DNA of 64,000 nucleotides from Streptomyces phaeoluteigriseus (GTDB lineage Bacteria > Actinomycetota > Actinomycetes > Streptomycetales > Streptomycetaceae): the NCBI RefSeq assembly GCF_001896135.2, contig NZ_MPOH02000015.1, forward strand, positions 491,040-555,039, written 5' to 3'. The stretch's first letter is position 1. Each line of letters begins with the position of its first letter. The position numbers and the translations under genes are program-made. This document shows, one piece after another, positions 27,830-36,488 of the stretch. The notes below the pieces were generated by a model. The model saw nothing but the letters and a program-made list of their open reading frames with translations, was not told the origin of the DNA and ran no database searches.

Positions 27830-28117
27830 TCAGCGCTTGGTCGAATCCGTGGGCTCGCTGACCGGGCGCGAGCTGGTCACGTCACCGGGGGACGCCTGGA
27901 TCGTGCGCTGAGCGGGGGGCTGCTCGCCCTCGTTGGGCGGACCGGCCGGGGTGGCCGTGCTGCTGCCCTCGTCCTTCATCGCCTTGGCCTCGCTCTTGAG
28001 GATGCGCGCGGACTTGCCGAGCGAGCGCGCCATGTCCGGAAGCTTCTTCGCGCCGAACAGCAGGATGATGACGACGAGGATGAGAATGATCTCGGGGGCG
28101 CCGAGCCTTCCGAACAT
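27830..28117 (-). CDS. tatA: Sec-independent protein translocase TatA
   Basis: A 95-residue TatA: MFGRLGAPEIILILVVIILL forms the transmembrane helix, FGAKKLPDMARSLGKSARI the hinge and amphipathic helix, and a hydrophilic tail follows. It polymerises to form the translocation site with TatC. Upstream (28118-28378) a promoter for the tat pair is likely. Confidence 0.97.
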   Translation of the reverse strand: MFGRLGAPEIILILVVIILLFGAKKLPDMARSLGKSARILKSEAKAMKDEGSSTATPAGPPNEGEQPPAQRTIQASPGDVTSSRPVSEPTDSTKR

Positions 28118-28378
28118 AAGTCTTTACCTTCTCACCGAGGCGGCTGGGTGGGACTGCTGTCCGACCGGCCGGACAGGTGTCCGAGCGATCGTGCTGACAG
28201 CGATCGTAACGCTCAGGGGTAAACGTGAGGCAATCCCCGTGCGTACTCCCGGTCCGCGTTCCGGGCCTCGTTCTCCGGACCGCGACCAGCAGCGTACCTG
28301 TCCGAACCGCCGGGGCGGGAGGGCGAAGTGACCCAAAACGTGTTCCGCGCGGGACTCACAGGAAGGCCACAGCGGTAC

Positions 28379-28573
28379 TCACACGGAGTCCACAGCCCGG
28401 GCCGCGCTCAGGGACGCCCGCTCCAGTTCCTCGGCCGCGCGGTTGATGCGCTGCGCGGAATCCGCCACCTGCCTGCCGAGGCGCTCCGCCTCCAGGAAGA
28501 CCCGGACGGCGAACACCGCGAGAACGGCGAGACCCAGAAAACCCACGGCTACCGCGAACATCGGCCAGAACAT
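28379..28573 (-). CDS. small single-pass membrane protein
   Basis: A 64-residue protein: residues 1-24 are hydrophobic (MFWPMFAVAVGFLGLAVLAV), followed by an amphipathic helix rich in A, E and R (RLGRQVADSAQRINRAAEEL). It sits between tatA and the zinc-ribbon gene on the same strand, 20 bp after the latter. Coding character is good, no known domain; it could be a membrane-anchored accessory factor of the tat or paf functions. Confidence 0.7.
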   Translation of the reverse strand: MFWPMFAVAVGFLGLAVLAVFAVRVFLEAERLGRQVADSAQRINRAAEELERASLSAARAVDSV

Positions 28574-28593
28574 GACGCCGAGCCTAGACCTTG

Positions 28594-28887
28594 CTACGGC
28601 ATCTGCAGCCGCAGGGTCCTGACGCCGCCCCCGGTGAGCAGTTCGACGACCCGCTCACCGGCCGGCTTGCGCACGGCGGCACCGCAGTCCGGGCAGGTGA
28701 AGGAGTAGAACGTGGTGCGGCTGGAGCCGCCGATGGTCAGGCGCAGCGCGCCCGCGGCGAGTTCGAAACGGCCGCGGCAGTCCGGGCAGCCGGCCCGGAA
28801 GACCACCGGGGTCACGCTCCTCATACCCGAGAACGCCGAGGCCACCGAGATGTCCCGCACACCGGACGTCGTCACCGACTCGCTCAC
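28594..28887 (-). CDS. zinc-ribbon protein coupled to pafC
   Basis: A 97-residue protein with two CPDC knuckles, GCPDCRGRFEL (about 33-43) and TCPDCGAAV (about 65-73), forming one zinc ribbon around a beta segment RLTIGGSSRTTFYSF. The GTG start at 28887 overlaps the pafC stop (GTGA), so it is translated with the regulator. Zinc ribbons of this kind bind nucleic acid or protein. No function is known to me. Confidence 0.82.
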   Translation of the reverse strand: MSESVTTSGVRDISVASAFSGMRSVTPVVFRAGCPDCRGRFELAAGALRLTIGGSSRTTFYSFTCPDCGAAVRKPAGERVVELLTGGGVRTLRLQMP

Positions 28888-29965
28888 AGCTGCTGCTCCC
28901 GCCCCTCGATCCGCTCCCGTACCCGCCCGGTGCTCCCACCGAAGGTGTCCGCCGTGCCGCCGTACGCCTCGACGCCCGCGGCCTCCACCCCGTCGTACGC
29001 CGCCAGTGCCTCGCGGGCGGCGCGGCGGGCGCTGTCGGCGAGGTCCTGCGGCGAGACGATGCGGCCGTCGCGGCCGAGCCGCAGTGCCAGGCGCCGCAGC
29101 GAGGCCGGCTCGGGCGTGCGCACAGTGATGCGCAGTCCGCCGTCGGGCAGTTCGTCGGCGCTGTCGTGCGGGTAGTACTCGGCGACCCAGCGCCCGCCGG
29201 GTCCCACCTCGACGACGACCTCCGGGTCCTCCGCGGCGGGCTGGACCAGTCCCTCCGACAGGTCGCGCAGTTCGACCTCGGGCGGCGCGGAGGGCTCGTC
29301 GAGGATCTTGATCTCGGCGACCCGGTCGAGGCGGAAGGTGCGGCGCGCCTCGGAGCGGCGGCACCAGGCCTCGACGTACGTGTGCCCGACGCTGACCAGG
29401 CGGATGGGGTCGATCTCGCGCTCGGTGACCTCGTCACGGGCGGGCGAGTAGTAGCGGATCCACAGCCGGCGGCGCTCGGAGATCGCCCGGTCGACGTCGG
29501 CGAAGACACCGCCCTCGGCCTCGAAGGTCACCGACAGGCGCGAGCTGGCGCCCGCCGCCTCCCCGGCCGCGGTCTCCACCTTGGCGGTGGCCCGCAGCAG
29601 CGCCTGGCGGTCGCTCTCGCGCAAGCCCGGCAGGGTCGCCACCGCGCGGGCGGCCACCAGCAGCGCGGTCGCTCGTCGGCGGCCAGCCGCAGCGGCTCGG
29701 CGGCGTCCGCGCCGAGGGCGGCCGGGTTGTGCCACCAGATCCGCTCACCGTCGGTGTCGATGTCCAGCAGGTCACCGCCGCGGAAGCTGGTGCCGCACAT
29801 GGGCAGCACGTCGAGGTCGGAGACCAGCTCGTCCTCGGTGATCCCGAAGGCCCGTGCCACGTCCTCGATGCGCGCTCCGGGACGCTCCCGCAGATACGTC
29901 ACCAGGGAGAGCATCCGCCGGGTCTGGTCGATCGCGTTCGCCGGCCTGACCGGTTTGCCTGCCAC
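28884..29965 (-). CDS. pafC: WYL-domain transcriptional regulator PafC, frame broken near 29669
   Basis: About 360 residues when one G is restored in GAGGCGACC near 29669. The N-terminal winged helix (LVTYLRERPGARIEDVARAF, then GITEDELVSDLDVL) precedes a WYL domain whose core reads RLWIRYYSPARDEVTEREID with YVEAWCRRSEARRTFRLDRV. A C-terminal WCX domain contains WVAEYYPHDSADELPDGGL. PafB and PafC form the heterodimer that activates the LexA-independent DNA-damage response in mycobacteria; WYL domains sense single-stranded DNA. It starts 18 bp after pafB. Confidence 0.9.
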
Positions 29966-29983
29966 TGTGTTGCTCGCTCCCCC

Positions 29984-30961
29984 TCAGCCCTTGGCCACGG
30001 CGCGCAGCCGGTCCACCACGTCGGCCCGCAGCTCCGCGGGTTCCAGCACCACCACATCCGGCCCGAACTCCACCAGCCAGGCGTCCAGCCCGTGCCCGTA
30101 CGGAATCTCCAACTCGTCCCAGCCGTCGTCGAGTTCCCGCACCGCGGTGGCCCTCGCCCGCAAGGGGTACCCGGAGCCGCCGCGCAGCCGGATCAGCGCG
30201 CTGCGGTCGGCGTTCTCCCCCGCCCAGCTCGCGACGGTCTCACGGACGGTGACGACGTCGGGCACGGGCGCGGTGAACGCCGTGCCGCGCGAGCGCACCT
30301 TGCCGGTGATCCGGGAGAGCCGGAAGACGCGCTCGGCGCCCCGGTCACGGTCCCAGCCGGCGAGGTACCAGTGGCCGCGCCAGCACTCCAGCGCCCATGG
30401 CTCGACGTGCCGGGGCTCGGGGCGAGCGGCGGTGGCCTTGCGGTAGTCGAAGAGGACGGGCCGGCGGTCGCGGCAGGCCAGCATCAGCGGCTCGAAGGCG
30501 GCCTCGTGGACGGGGATGCGCGGCTCCAGAGCACTGTGCGGCTCGTACGGGTCGACGTCCTCGGGCAGTCCGGCCGCGCGCAGCTTCTGGAGAGCACCGC
30601 TGGCCGCGCCGGCGAGCCTGGCCTGCTGCCACACCTTGGCGGCCAGGCCCAGGGCGGCGGCCTCCTCGGCGTCGAGGGTGATGGGCGGCAGACGGTTGCT
30701 GTCACGGCGGGCGAGGTAGCCGACCTCGCCGTCCAGGCTCTCGACGGTCTCGATGACGAGACCCAGCTCGCGCAGGTCGTCCTTGTCCCGCTCGAACATC
30801 CGGTTGAAGGAATCGTCCGAGCCGGCCGCACCCCTGCCCGGACCGAACGCCTCGACGTAGGCCTCGATGGAGTCGCGCAGCTCGCGCTTGCTGAGCGGCC
30901 GCCGCGTCCCGAGCAGACACAGCGCCAGGTTCATCAGCCGCTCTGCCTTGGCAATGGCCAT
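29984..30961 (-). CDS. pafB: WYL-domain transcriptional regulator PafB
   Basis: A 325-residue regulator: N-terminal helix-turn-helix (RLMNLALCLLGTRRPLSKRE, FERDKDDLRELGLVIET), then a WYL domain (RRPVLFDYRKATAARPEPRH, WYLAGWDRDRGAERVFRLSR) and a C-terminal WCX domain. Here the canonical WYL triplet appears literally as HWYLAGW. Partner of PafC in DNA-damage-responsive transcription. Historically named for proximity to pafA, but not part of pupylation. Confidence 0.95.
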   Translation of the reverse strand: MAIAKAERLMNLALCLLGTRRPLSKRELRDSIEAYVEAFGPGRGAAGSDDSFNRMFERDKDDLRELGLVIETVESLDGEVGYLARRDSNRLPPITLDAEEAAALGLAAKVWQQARLAGAASGALQKLRAAGLPEDVDPYEPHSALEPRIPVHEAAFEPLMLACRDRRPVLFDYRKATAARPEPRHVEPWALECWRGHWYLAGWDRDRGAERVFRLSRITGKVRSRGTAFTAPVPDVVTVRETVASWAGENADRSALIRLRGGSGYPLRARATAVRELDDGWDELEIPYGHGLDAWLVEFGPDVVVLEPAELRADVVDRLRAVAKG

Positions 30962-31035
30962 CGACGCCCTTCGCCTTTCCTATGGTGCTTCCGACGGATG
31001 ACCGTACCGCTCCGCGGTGTCCGGGCAAAAGCCGA

Positions 31036-31063
31036 GGGCCCATGCCCGGACAGGCATGGGCCC
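31036..31063 (-). terminator. hairpin after the cytoplasmic FKBP gene
   Basis: A perfect 11-bp stem, GGGCCCATGCC (31036-31046) with GGCATGGGCCC (31053-31063), loop CGGACA, 28 bp past the FKBP stop. Confidence 0.85.
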
Positions 31064-31091
31064 CAACTGGTCGAGACCGGTCGTACGACGA

Positions 31092-31463
31092 TCAGACCCC
31101 GAGCAGGTCGACCACGAAGATCAGCGTCTCGCCGGGCTTGATCGCCGGCGTCGGGCTCTGGTTGCCGTAGGCGAGGTGGGCCGGGATGGTCAGCTGGCGA
31201 CGGCCGCCGACCTTCATGCCCTGTACGCCCTGGTCCCAGCCCTTGATGACCCGGCCGCCGCCGAGCGGGAAGCGGAAGGGGGTGCCGCGGTTCCAGCTGG
31301 CGTCGAACTCCTCGCCGGTGCTGAAGGCGACACCGACGTAGTGCACGGAGACGGTCTGGCCCGCCTGCGCCACCTCACCGTCGCCCTCCCAGATGTCCTT
31401 GATCTCGAGGTCCGCCGGGGGCTCGCCGCCCGGGAAGTCGATCTCGGGCTTCTCGATGCTCAC
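31092..31463 (-). CDS. FKBP-type peptidyl-prolyl isomerase (cytoplasmic)
   Basis: A 123-residue single FKBP domain without a signal peptide. VHYVGVAFSTGEEFDASWNR, RVIKGWDQGVQGMKVGGRR and HLAYGNQSPTPAIKPGETL are the canonical segments, including the Trp of the active-site floor. It catalyses cis-trans prolyl isomerisation and would bind FK506/rapamycin-type macrolides. Downstream of a second, secreted FKBP with 60 bp between. Confidence 0.96.
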   Translation of the reverse strand: MSIEKPEIDFPGGEPPADLEIKDIWEGDGEVAQAGQTVSVHYVGVAFSTGEEFDASWNRGTPFRFPLGGGRVIKGWDQGVQGMKVGGRRQLTIPAHLAYGNQSPTPAIKPGETLIFVVDLLGV

Positions 31464-31523
31464 GTCTTACGCTCCTGCTTGTTCGCGGAAAGGCAACAGG
31501 CACAGTCTTACATCACGGCGGCG

Positions 31524-32534
31524 TCACATCTTCGCGAGGATGTCCACCGTGAAGACCATCGTGGAGTCCTTCTCGATGCCGCTGCCGGCCGGCGGCTGGT
31601 CGCCGTACCCCAGGTCGGGCGGGATGACGATGACGACGCGGCTGCCGACCTTCCTGCCGGTCAGGCCCTGGCCCCAGCCCTTGACGACCTGCTGGAGCGA
31701 GAACGAGGTCAGCGCGGAGTTCTTGTACGTGGAGTCGAACTCCTTGCCGGTGTCCCAGACGACGCCCTTGTACTGCACGAGGACGGTGTTGTCGGCCGCG
31801 ACCACCTCGCCGTCGCCCTCGATGACGTATTCCGCCACGAGCTTCTTCGGCGGATCGGTCTTGGGGATCTTGACGGAAGGGGCCTTGCCGTCGGTGTTGG
31901 TGCCGACCACCGGGACGGCCGCGTCATCCTGCGGCACGTTCTTGCCCTTGGCCGAGCTCCTGGCGTTGAAGGTGTCCTGGATGTCGAACACGAACACCAG
32001 CGTGTCGGTGCCCTTGATGCCCGCCTCCGCGTTGCCCTCCTTGCCGAAGCCCCAGGTGGGCGGGACGGCGAACTCCACACGGCTGCCGGTCTTCTTGCCG
32101 GTGAGGGCGTAACGCCAGCCCTCCATGGTGCTGCCCTGCGCGATCTGGGCGAGCAGGGGCGCCTTGCGCTCGTAGGAATTGTCCAGGACCTTCCCGGTGT
32201 CCCAGATCTGGCCGAGGTAGTGGGCCTGGATGTAGTCGCCCTCCGCGACCGTCTGACCGCCGCCCGCGATGACCGTCCTGACGGCGAGCTGGTCGGAGGG
32301 CTCGCCACTGCCCTTGGCGACCGTCGGCTTCTCCCCGAACTTCGTGCCCGCGGTGATCGCCGGCAGCGGGCCGTCGACGATCTTGGGGGCGGGCGCGGCG
32401 GAGGGGGCCGAGGCGGAGGGCGACGCACTGCTGTCGACCGCACTCGACGAATCGGACGTGTCGTCGTCCCCGCATCCGGCGAGTGTGACCAGTCCTGCGG
32501 GCACGGCGGCGAGAATGAGTGAGCGTCGGCGCAC
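31524..32534 (-). CDS. secreted FKBP-type isomerase lipoprotein with two FKBP domains
   Basis: About 336 residues. GTG 32534 gives a compact signal peptide (RRRSLILAAVPAGLVTLAGC) with lipobox LAGC, so Cys21 is lipidated. A Ser/Asp-rich linker leads to two FKBP domains (about 75-190, with YIQAHYLGQIWDTGKVLDNS; and about 225-336, with LVQYKGVVWDTGKEFDSTYK, then VVKGWGQGLTGRKVGSRVV). The open frame begins at 32582, but that start would put 16 unrelated residues before the signal. Likely an extracytoplasmic folding catalyst. Confidence 0.92.
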   Translation of the reverse strand: MRRRSLILAAVPAGLVTLAGCGDDDTSDSSSAVDSSASPSASAPSAAPAPKIVDGPLPAITAGTKFGEKPTVAKGSGEPSDQLAVRTVIAGGGQTVAEGDYIQAHYLGQIWDTGKVLDNSYERKAPLLAQIAQGSTMEGWRYALTGKKTGSRVEFAVPPTWGFGKEGNAEAGIKGTDTLVFVFDIQDTFNARSSAKGKNVPQDDAAVPVVGTNTDGKAPSVKIPKTDPPKKLVAEYVIEGDGEVVAADNTVLVQYKGVVWDTGKEFDSTYKNSALTSFSLQQVVKGWGQGLTGRKVGSRVVIVIPPDLGYGDQPPAGSGIEKDSTMVFTVDILAKM

Positions 32535-32598
32535 GGTGGGGGCCTCGTAATCGGTTGATCTCGGCTGATGGCGTGCGCGCAACTCTACGGCGTGAGAA

Positions 32599-32627
32599 GG
32601 GCGCCGTACGGGTAACGTACGGCGCCC
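32599..32627 (-). terminator. hairpin after pafA
   Basis: A perfect 11-bp stem, GGGCGCCGTAC (32599-32609) with GTACGGCGCCC (32617-32627), 39 bp past the pafA stop. It separates pafA from the FKBP genes. Confidence 0.82.
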
Positions 32628-32666
32628 GTGTTGCGTTCCGGCATTACCGGGGAACGCGTGGCCCGG

Positions 32667-34028
32667 TCACATACCGGCGATCAGCTTCTCCACCCGGTCG
32701 TCCACCGAACGGAACGGGTCCTTGCACAACACGGTGCGCTGTGCCTGGTCGTTGAGCTTGAGATGGACCCAGTCGACGGTGAAGTCCCGCCGCTGTTCCT
32801 GCGCCCGGCGGATGAAGTCGCCGCGCAACCGTGCCCGAGTGGTCTGCGGGGGGACCGACTTGCCTTCGAAGATCTTCAAGTCGTTGCAGATCCGGGCGGC
32901 TTGGCCCTTGCGTTCCAGCAGGTAGTACAGGCCACGACGGCGGTGGATGTCGTGGTAGGCGAGGTCTATCTGCGCCACGCGCGGGTTCGACATGGTCATG
33001 TTGTGCTTGGCCCGGTACCGCTCGATGAGCTTGTACTTCATCACCCAGTCGATCTCGGTGCCGATGCGGTCGAGGTCCTCGGCCTCGATCGCGTCCAGCG
33101 TGCGGCCCCACAGCTCCAGGACCTGGTCGACGGTGCCGGTGCGGATGCCACGGCGCTCGACGAAGTCGACGGCCTTGTCGTAGTACTCGCGCTGCACCTC
33201 GAGGGCGGAGGCCTCGCGGCCGCTGGCCAGGCGCACCTTGCGCCGACCGGTGATGTCGTGGCTGACCTCGCGGATCGCCCGGATCGGGTTCTCCAGGGTG
33301 AGGTCGCGCATCACCGTGCCCGCCTCGATCATGCGCAGCACCAGGTCGGTCGCCCCGACCTTGAGCAGCATGGTCGTCTCGGACATGTTCGAGTCGCCCA
33401 CGATGACGTGCAGCCGGCGGTAGCGCTCGGCGTCGGCGTGCGGTTCGTCGCGGGTGTTGATGATGGGCCGCGAGCGGGTCGTCGCCGAGGAGACGCCCTC
33501 CCAGATGTGCTCGGCCCGCTGACTGACGCAGAAGACGGCCCCGCGGGGCGTCTGGAGCACCTTGCCGGCGCCGCACAGGAGCTGCCGGGTCACCAGGAAG
33601 GGGATGAGGATGTCCGCGAGCCGGGAGAACTCCCCGTGCCGGGCCACCAGATAGTTCTCGTGGCAACCGTAGGAGTTGCCCGCCGAGTCGGTGTTGTTCT
33701 TGAAGAGGTAGACGTCGCCCGCGATTCCTTCCTCGTGCAGGCGTCGTTCCGCGTCCACCAGGAGTCCTTCGAGAATGCGCTCGCCGGCCTTGTCGTGGGT
33801 GACCAGTTCGGTCACGTTGTCACATTCGGGTGTCGCGTATTCCGGATGCGATCCCACGTCGAGATAGAGGCGGGCGCCGTTCCGCAGAAAGACATTGCTG
33901 CTTCGGCCCCATGACACGACACGGCGGAAGAGGTATCGCGCCACCTCGTCAGGCGACAGGCGGCGCTGTCCCCTGAACGTGCACGTGACGCCGTACTCGT
34001 TCTCCAGCCCGAAAATGCGGCGGTCCAT
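32667..34028 (-). CDS. pafA: Pup ligase PafA
   Basis: A 453-residue carboxylate-amine ligase of the glutamine-synthetase superfamily. It joins the C-terminal glutamate of Pup to substrate lysines. N-terminal IFGLENEYGVTC carries the Mg-ATP binding Glu residues; GARLYLDVGSHPEYATPEC holds the catalytic Asp; RDEPHADAERYRRLHVIVGD and HGEFSRL are family blocks. No Dop-loop insertion is seen after RSSNVFLRNG, consistent with ligase rather than deamidase. It is separated from the dop-arc-prc cluster by the MFS/LacI pair. Confidence 0.97.
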   Translation of the reverse strand: MDRRIFGLENEYGVTCTFRGQRRLSPDEVARYLFRRVVSWGRSSNVFLRNGARLYLDVGSHPEYATPECDNVTELVTHDKAGERILEGLLVDAERRLHEEGIAGDVYLFKNNTDSAGNSYGCHENYLVARHGEFSRLADILIPFLVTRQLLCGAGKVLQTPRGAVFCVSQRAEHIWEGVSSATTRSRPIINTRDEPHADAERYRRLHVIVGDSNMSETTMLLKVGATDLVLRMIEAGTVMRDLTLENPIRAIREVSHDITGRRKVRLASGREASALEVQREYYDKAVDFVERRGIRTGTVDQVLELWGRTLDAIEAEDLDRIGTEIDWVMKYKLIERYRAKHNMTMSNPRVAQIDLAYHDIHRRRGLYYLLERKGQAARICNDLKIFEGKSVPPQTTRARLRGDFIRRAQEQRRDFTVDWVHLKLNDQAQRTVLCKDPFRSVDDRVEKLIAGM

Positions 34029-34037
34029 GAGTGAACA

Positions 34038-35297
34038 TTACGCCCGATCCCCTGAACTGAAACGGGGTTCGGCAGCACGGTTTGGATCATTTTCCGACGA
34101 AGCCGCGACAAGCCCACTTCCGGCGGGAAGCGCGAGTACCCGCCCCGTGGCCAGCAAAACCACCAGGGCCACGGCACCCGCCGCGCCCGGAACGACGAAC
34201 CCCCACTGGGCGCCACCCGCCTCGACGACCGGCCCCGCCACCGCCGTTCCCAGCGAGTGGCCGACCGTGAACGTCGTGACCAGCCAGGAGAACGCCTCGG
34301 TGACCGTGCCGCGCGGCGCGTGCCGGTCGATGATGACGAAGGCGCAGGCGAGGACGGGCGCGAGGAACACACCGGCGAGCGCCGTGAGCGCCACCATGGC
34401 GACCGCGCCCGGGAGCAGCATGAGCGGCAGATAACACACCGCCAGAAACGCCACCAGGACCCGCAGTCGCCGCTCCGGCACCCCCACCCACTGCCGCGCC
34501 CCGTACGCGACACCGCCGACGAGCGCGCCGAGGCCCACGGCTGCCATCAGCCAGCCGTACACCACGTCACCGCCGTGGTCGTCGGCGTACGGCACGGCGG
34601 CCACCGTGATGGAGCCCAGGGCGATGCCGACGAACAGGAAGGCGCCCAGCAGTACGAGCAGGCCCGGCGAGCGCAGCGCGCCGAGCCAGTGCGCCTCGCG
34701 CGGGGCGGAGCGCCACGCGCGCGAGGGCGGCGAGAGGACCACGGTCAGCGCGCCGAGGACGCCGAGCGCGTTGAGGACCAGGAGCGCGGCCTGCGCCGAC
34801 CAGAGCGAGGTGCACAGCGTCACCAGCAGCGGTCCGACGGCGAACATCACCTCCTGCGCCACCGCGTCCATGGCGTACGCGGTGTGCACCTGGTCCTCCC
34901 GTCGCAGCACCGACGGCCACAGCGCCCGCAGGCCGCCCTCCAGGGGCGGGGTGAACAGCCCGGCGGCCGCGACGGAGACGTAGGCGAGCGCGAGCAGGTC
35001 GGTGCCGGTGAAGGCGAAGACGGCCATGGCGAGGGCCGCGGCGAGCGCGGCGGGCAACTGCACGCGCGGCTGGCCGCGCAGGTCGACCAGACGGCCGAGC
35101 AGGGGCTGGCCGACGGCGTTGGCGACGCCGTACACGGCCGCCAGGGCGCCCGCGAGGGTGTAGCTGCCGCCCTCGGCGCGCACGAAGAGCACGATCGCGA
35201 TGGCGCCCGTGGCGTTGGGCAGCCGCCCCACGAGAGTGCCGGCGAGCAGCCGGGCAGCGTGTCTCGCCCTGAGGATCTCGAGGTATCCCGCGGCCAT
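34038..35297 (-). CDS. MFS transporter
   Basis: A 419-residue protein with about 12 hydrophobic helices, an MFS loop motif GQPLLGRLVDLRGQPRVQLP between helices 2 and 3, and a shorter C-half equivalent. ATG 35297 is chosen because the family N-terminus YLEILRARHAARLLAGTLVG follows at once; the open frame runs far upstream through the LacI gene antisense. Divergent from the LacI regulator, which probably controls it. Substrate unknown; drug or sugar efflux are both possible. Confidence 0.9.
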   Translation of the reverse strand: MAAGYLEILRARHAARLLAGTLVGRLPNATGAIAIVLFVRAEGGSYTLAGALAAVYGVANAVGQPLLGRLVDLRGQPRVQLPAALAAALAMAVFAFTGTDLLALAYVSVAAAGLFTPPLEGGLRALWPSVLRREDQVHTAYAMDAVAQEVMFAVGPLLVTLCTSLWSAQAALLVLNALGVLGALTVVLSPPSRAWRSAPREAHWLGALRSPGLLVLLGAFLFVGIALGSITVAAVPYADDHGGDVVYGWLMAAVGLGALVGGVAYGARQWVGVPERRLRVLVAFLAVCYLPLMLLPGAVAMVALTALAGVFLAPVLACAFVIIDRHAPRGTVTEAFSWLVTTFTVGHSLGTAVAGPVVEAGGAQWGFVVPGAAGAVALVVLLATGRVLALPAGSGLVAASSENDPNRAAEPRFSSGDRA

Positions 35298-35345
35298 GTC
35301 CCGCCTCCGTCGGCTCACCCGAGGCGGTCCACCCCGCCCAGGTTT

Positions 35346-35373
35346 TACGTATAACGTGTCTCGGTCATACGTA
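35346..35373. promoter_or_regulatory. dyad TACGTAT-N14-ATACGTA between MFS and LacI genes
   Basis: Perfect 7-bp arms TACGTAT (35346-35352) and ATACGTA (35367-35373) around 14 bp, in the short AT-rich divergent intergenic space. Each arm has a self-symmetric TACGTA core, so two operator half-palindromes two-and-a-half turns apart are also possible. Likely operator of the adjacent LacI regulator. Confidence 0.6.
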
Positions 35374-35417
35374 CCATGTGCGCTGTTCACCCGTCCATAC
35401 GAAAGAGCAGGCCCACG

Positions 35418-36431
35418 GTGGCACGAGCCAGCACGCGCCCCACGAGCCGTGACGTCGCCCGGGCCGCGGGGGTGTCCCAGGCCGCCGTCTCGCTCGTCCT
35501 CGGCGACAAGTGGCGCGGCCGGGTCTCCGAGGCCACCGCCGAGCGGGTACGCCAGGCCGCCCGGGACCTCGGCTACCGGCCCAACCTGGCCGCCCGCAAC
35601 CTGCGCCTGGGCCGCACCCGCACGGTCCTCCTCGTCGTTCCGGAGCTGACCACCGAGTTCTTCGCCGGCGTCTACACGGGCGCGGCCCGCCTGGCCGCCG
35701 CCCACGGCTTCGGCGTCGTGCTCTACCCCTCCCCCGAAGGCATCGGCCCGGCCCCGGACCCCTTCGCCTCCGCCCCGGCCGCCCTGGACGGTGTGCTGGC
35801 CTCGTCCATGGCCGCCGACGCCCTCACCGCCATCCGCGGCGACCAGCTGCCCCTCGTCATGCTCGACAGCGACCCGGCCGGCAGCCTCGGCTCCGCCACC
35901 GTCAACCTGGACATCGCCGACGGCGCCCGCCGGATCGCCGACCACCTGCTGGACCTCGGCCACCGGCACTTCCTGCACCTTGCGGCGGACGTGCCGTCCT
36001 GGACCTTCGCGGTGCGCGCGCGGGAACTGGCCGGCCGCGTCGCGGCCGTGTCCGGCACCTCCCTGCGGACCGCCCCCACCCCGATGACCATCGAGGGCGC
36101 CCTCACGGCGACGGAGGCGGCCCTGGACGCCCCCGGTCCCCCTCCCACCGCCATCGTCTGCGACGACGACAAACTCGCCGCCGGCGTCTACAAGGCCCTC
36201 AGGCGGCGCGGACTGCGGGTCCCCGACGACGTCTCCGTCACCGGCGTGGACGACATCGCGCTCGCCGCCGCGCTCGATCCCGAGCTGACGACCGTCCGGC
36301 TGGACGCCGAACTCTTCGGGGAACGGGGCATGCGGGCCCTGCTGGCCGTCCTGGAGGGCCGCACGCCCGAGGAGGGGGAGATTCCGGTCGAACTGGTCGT
36401 CCGGGGCTCCACGGCCCCGCCCAGGGCCTGA
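35418..36431 (+). CDS. LacI-family transcriptional regulator
   Basis: About 337 residues. N-terminal LacI helix-turn-helix (RPTSRDVARAAGVSQAAVSL), a YRPNLAARNLRLGRT hinge helix, and a periplasmic-binding-like effector domain with VELTTEFF-type cleft residues (VVPELTTEFFAG) and DDISVTGVDDIAL-type core (VPDDVSVTGVDDIALA). GTG 35418 is preferred since it starts just before the HTH; an upstream ATG at 35376 would abut the operator and has no ribosome site. Expected to repress the divergent MFS gene. Confidence 0.9.
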   Translation: MARASTRPTSRDVARAAGVSQAAVSLVLGDKWRGRVSEATAERVRQAARDLGYRPNLAARNLRLGRTRTVLLVVPELTTEFFAGVYTGAARLAAAHGFGVVLYPSPEGIGPAPDPFASAPAALDGVLASSMAADALTAIRGDQLPLVMLDSDPAGSLGSATVNLDIADGARRIADHLLDLGHRHFLHLAADVPSWTFAVRARELAGRVAAVSGTSLRTAPTPMTIEGALTATEAALDAPGPPPTAIVCDDDKLAAGVYKALRRRGLRVPDDVSVTGVDDIALAAALDPELTTVRLDAELFGERGMRALLAVLEGRTPEEGEIPVELVVRGSTAPPRA

Positions 36432-36441
36432 GGAGACGCCT

Positions 36442-36473
36442 GTGCCCCGGCCGTGGAACCGGCCGGGGCACAT
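36442..36473. terminator. bidirectional hairpin between LacI gene and prcA
   Basis: Perfect 13-bp stem (36442-36454 with 36461-36473) and 6-base loop, 10 bp past the LacI stop and 15 bp past the prcA stop. It serves both converging transcripts. Confidence 0.88.
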
Positions 36474-36488
36474 CAGGAGCGGGTCGGG

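Noticed and set aside
35298..36473. Upstream extension of the MFS frame across the LacI gene
   Set aside because: Translation is Gly/Arg-rich and antisense to a clear LacI regulator; the MFS N-terminus begins at 35297.
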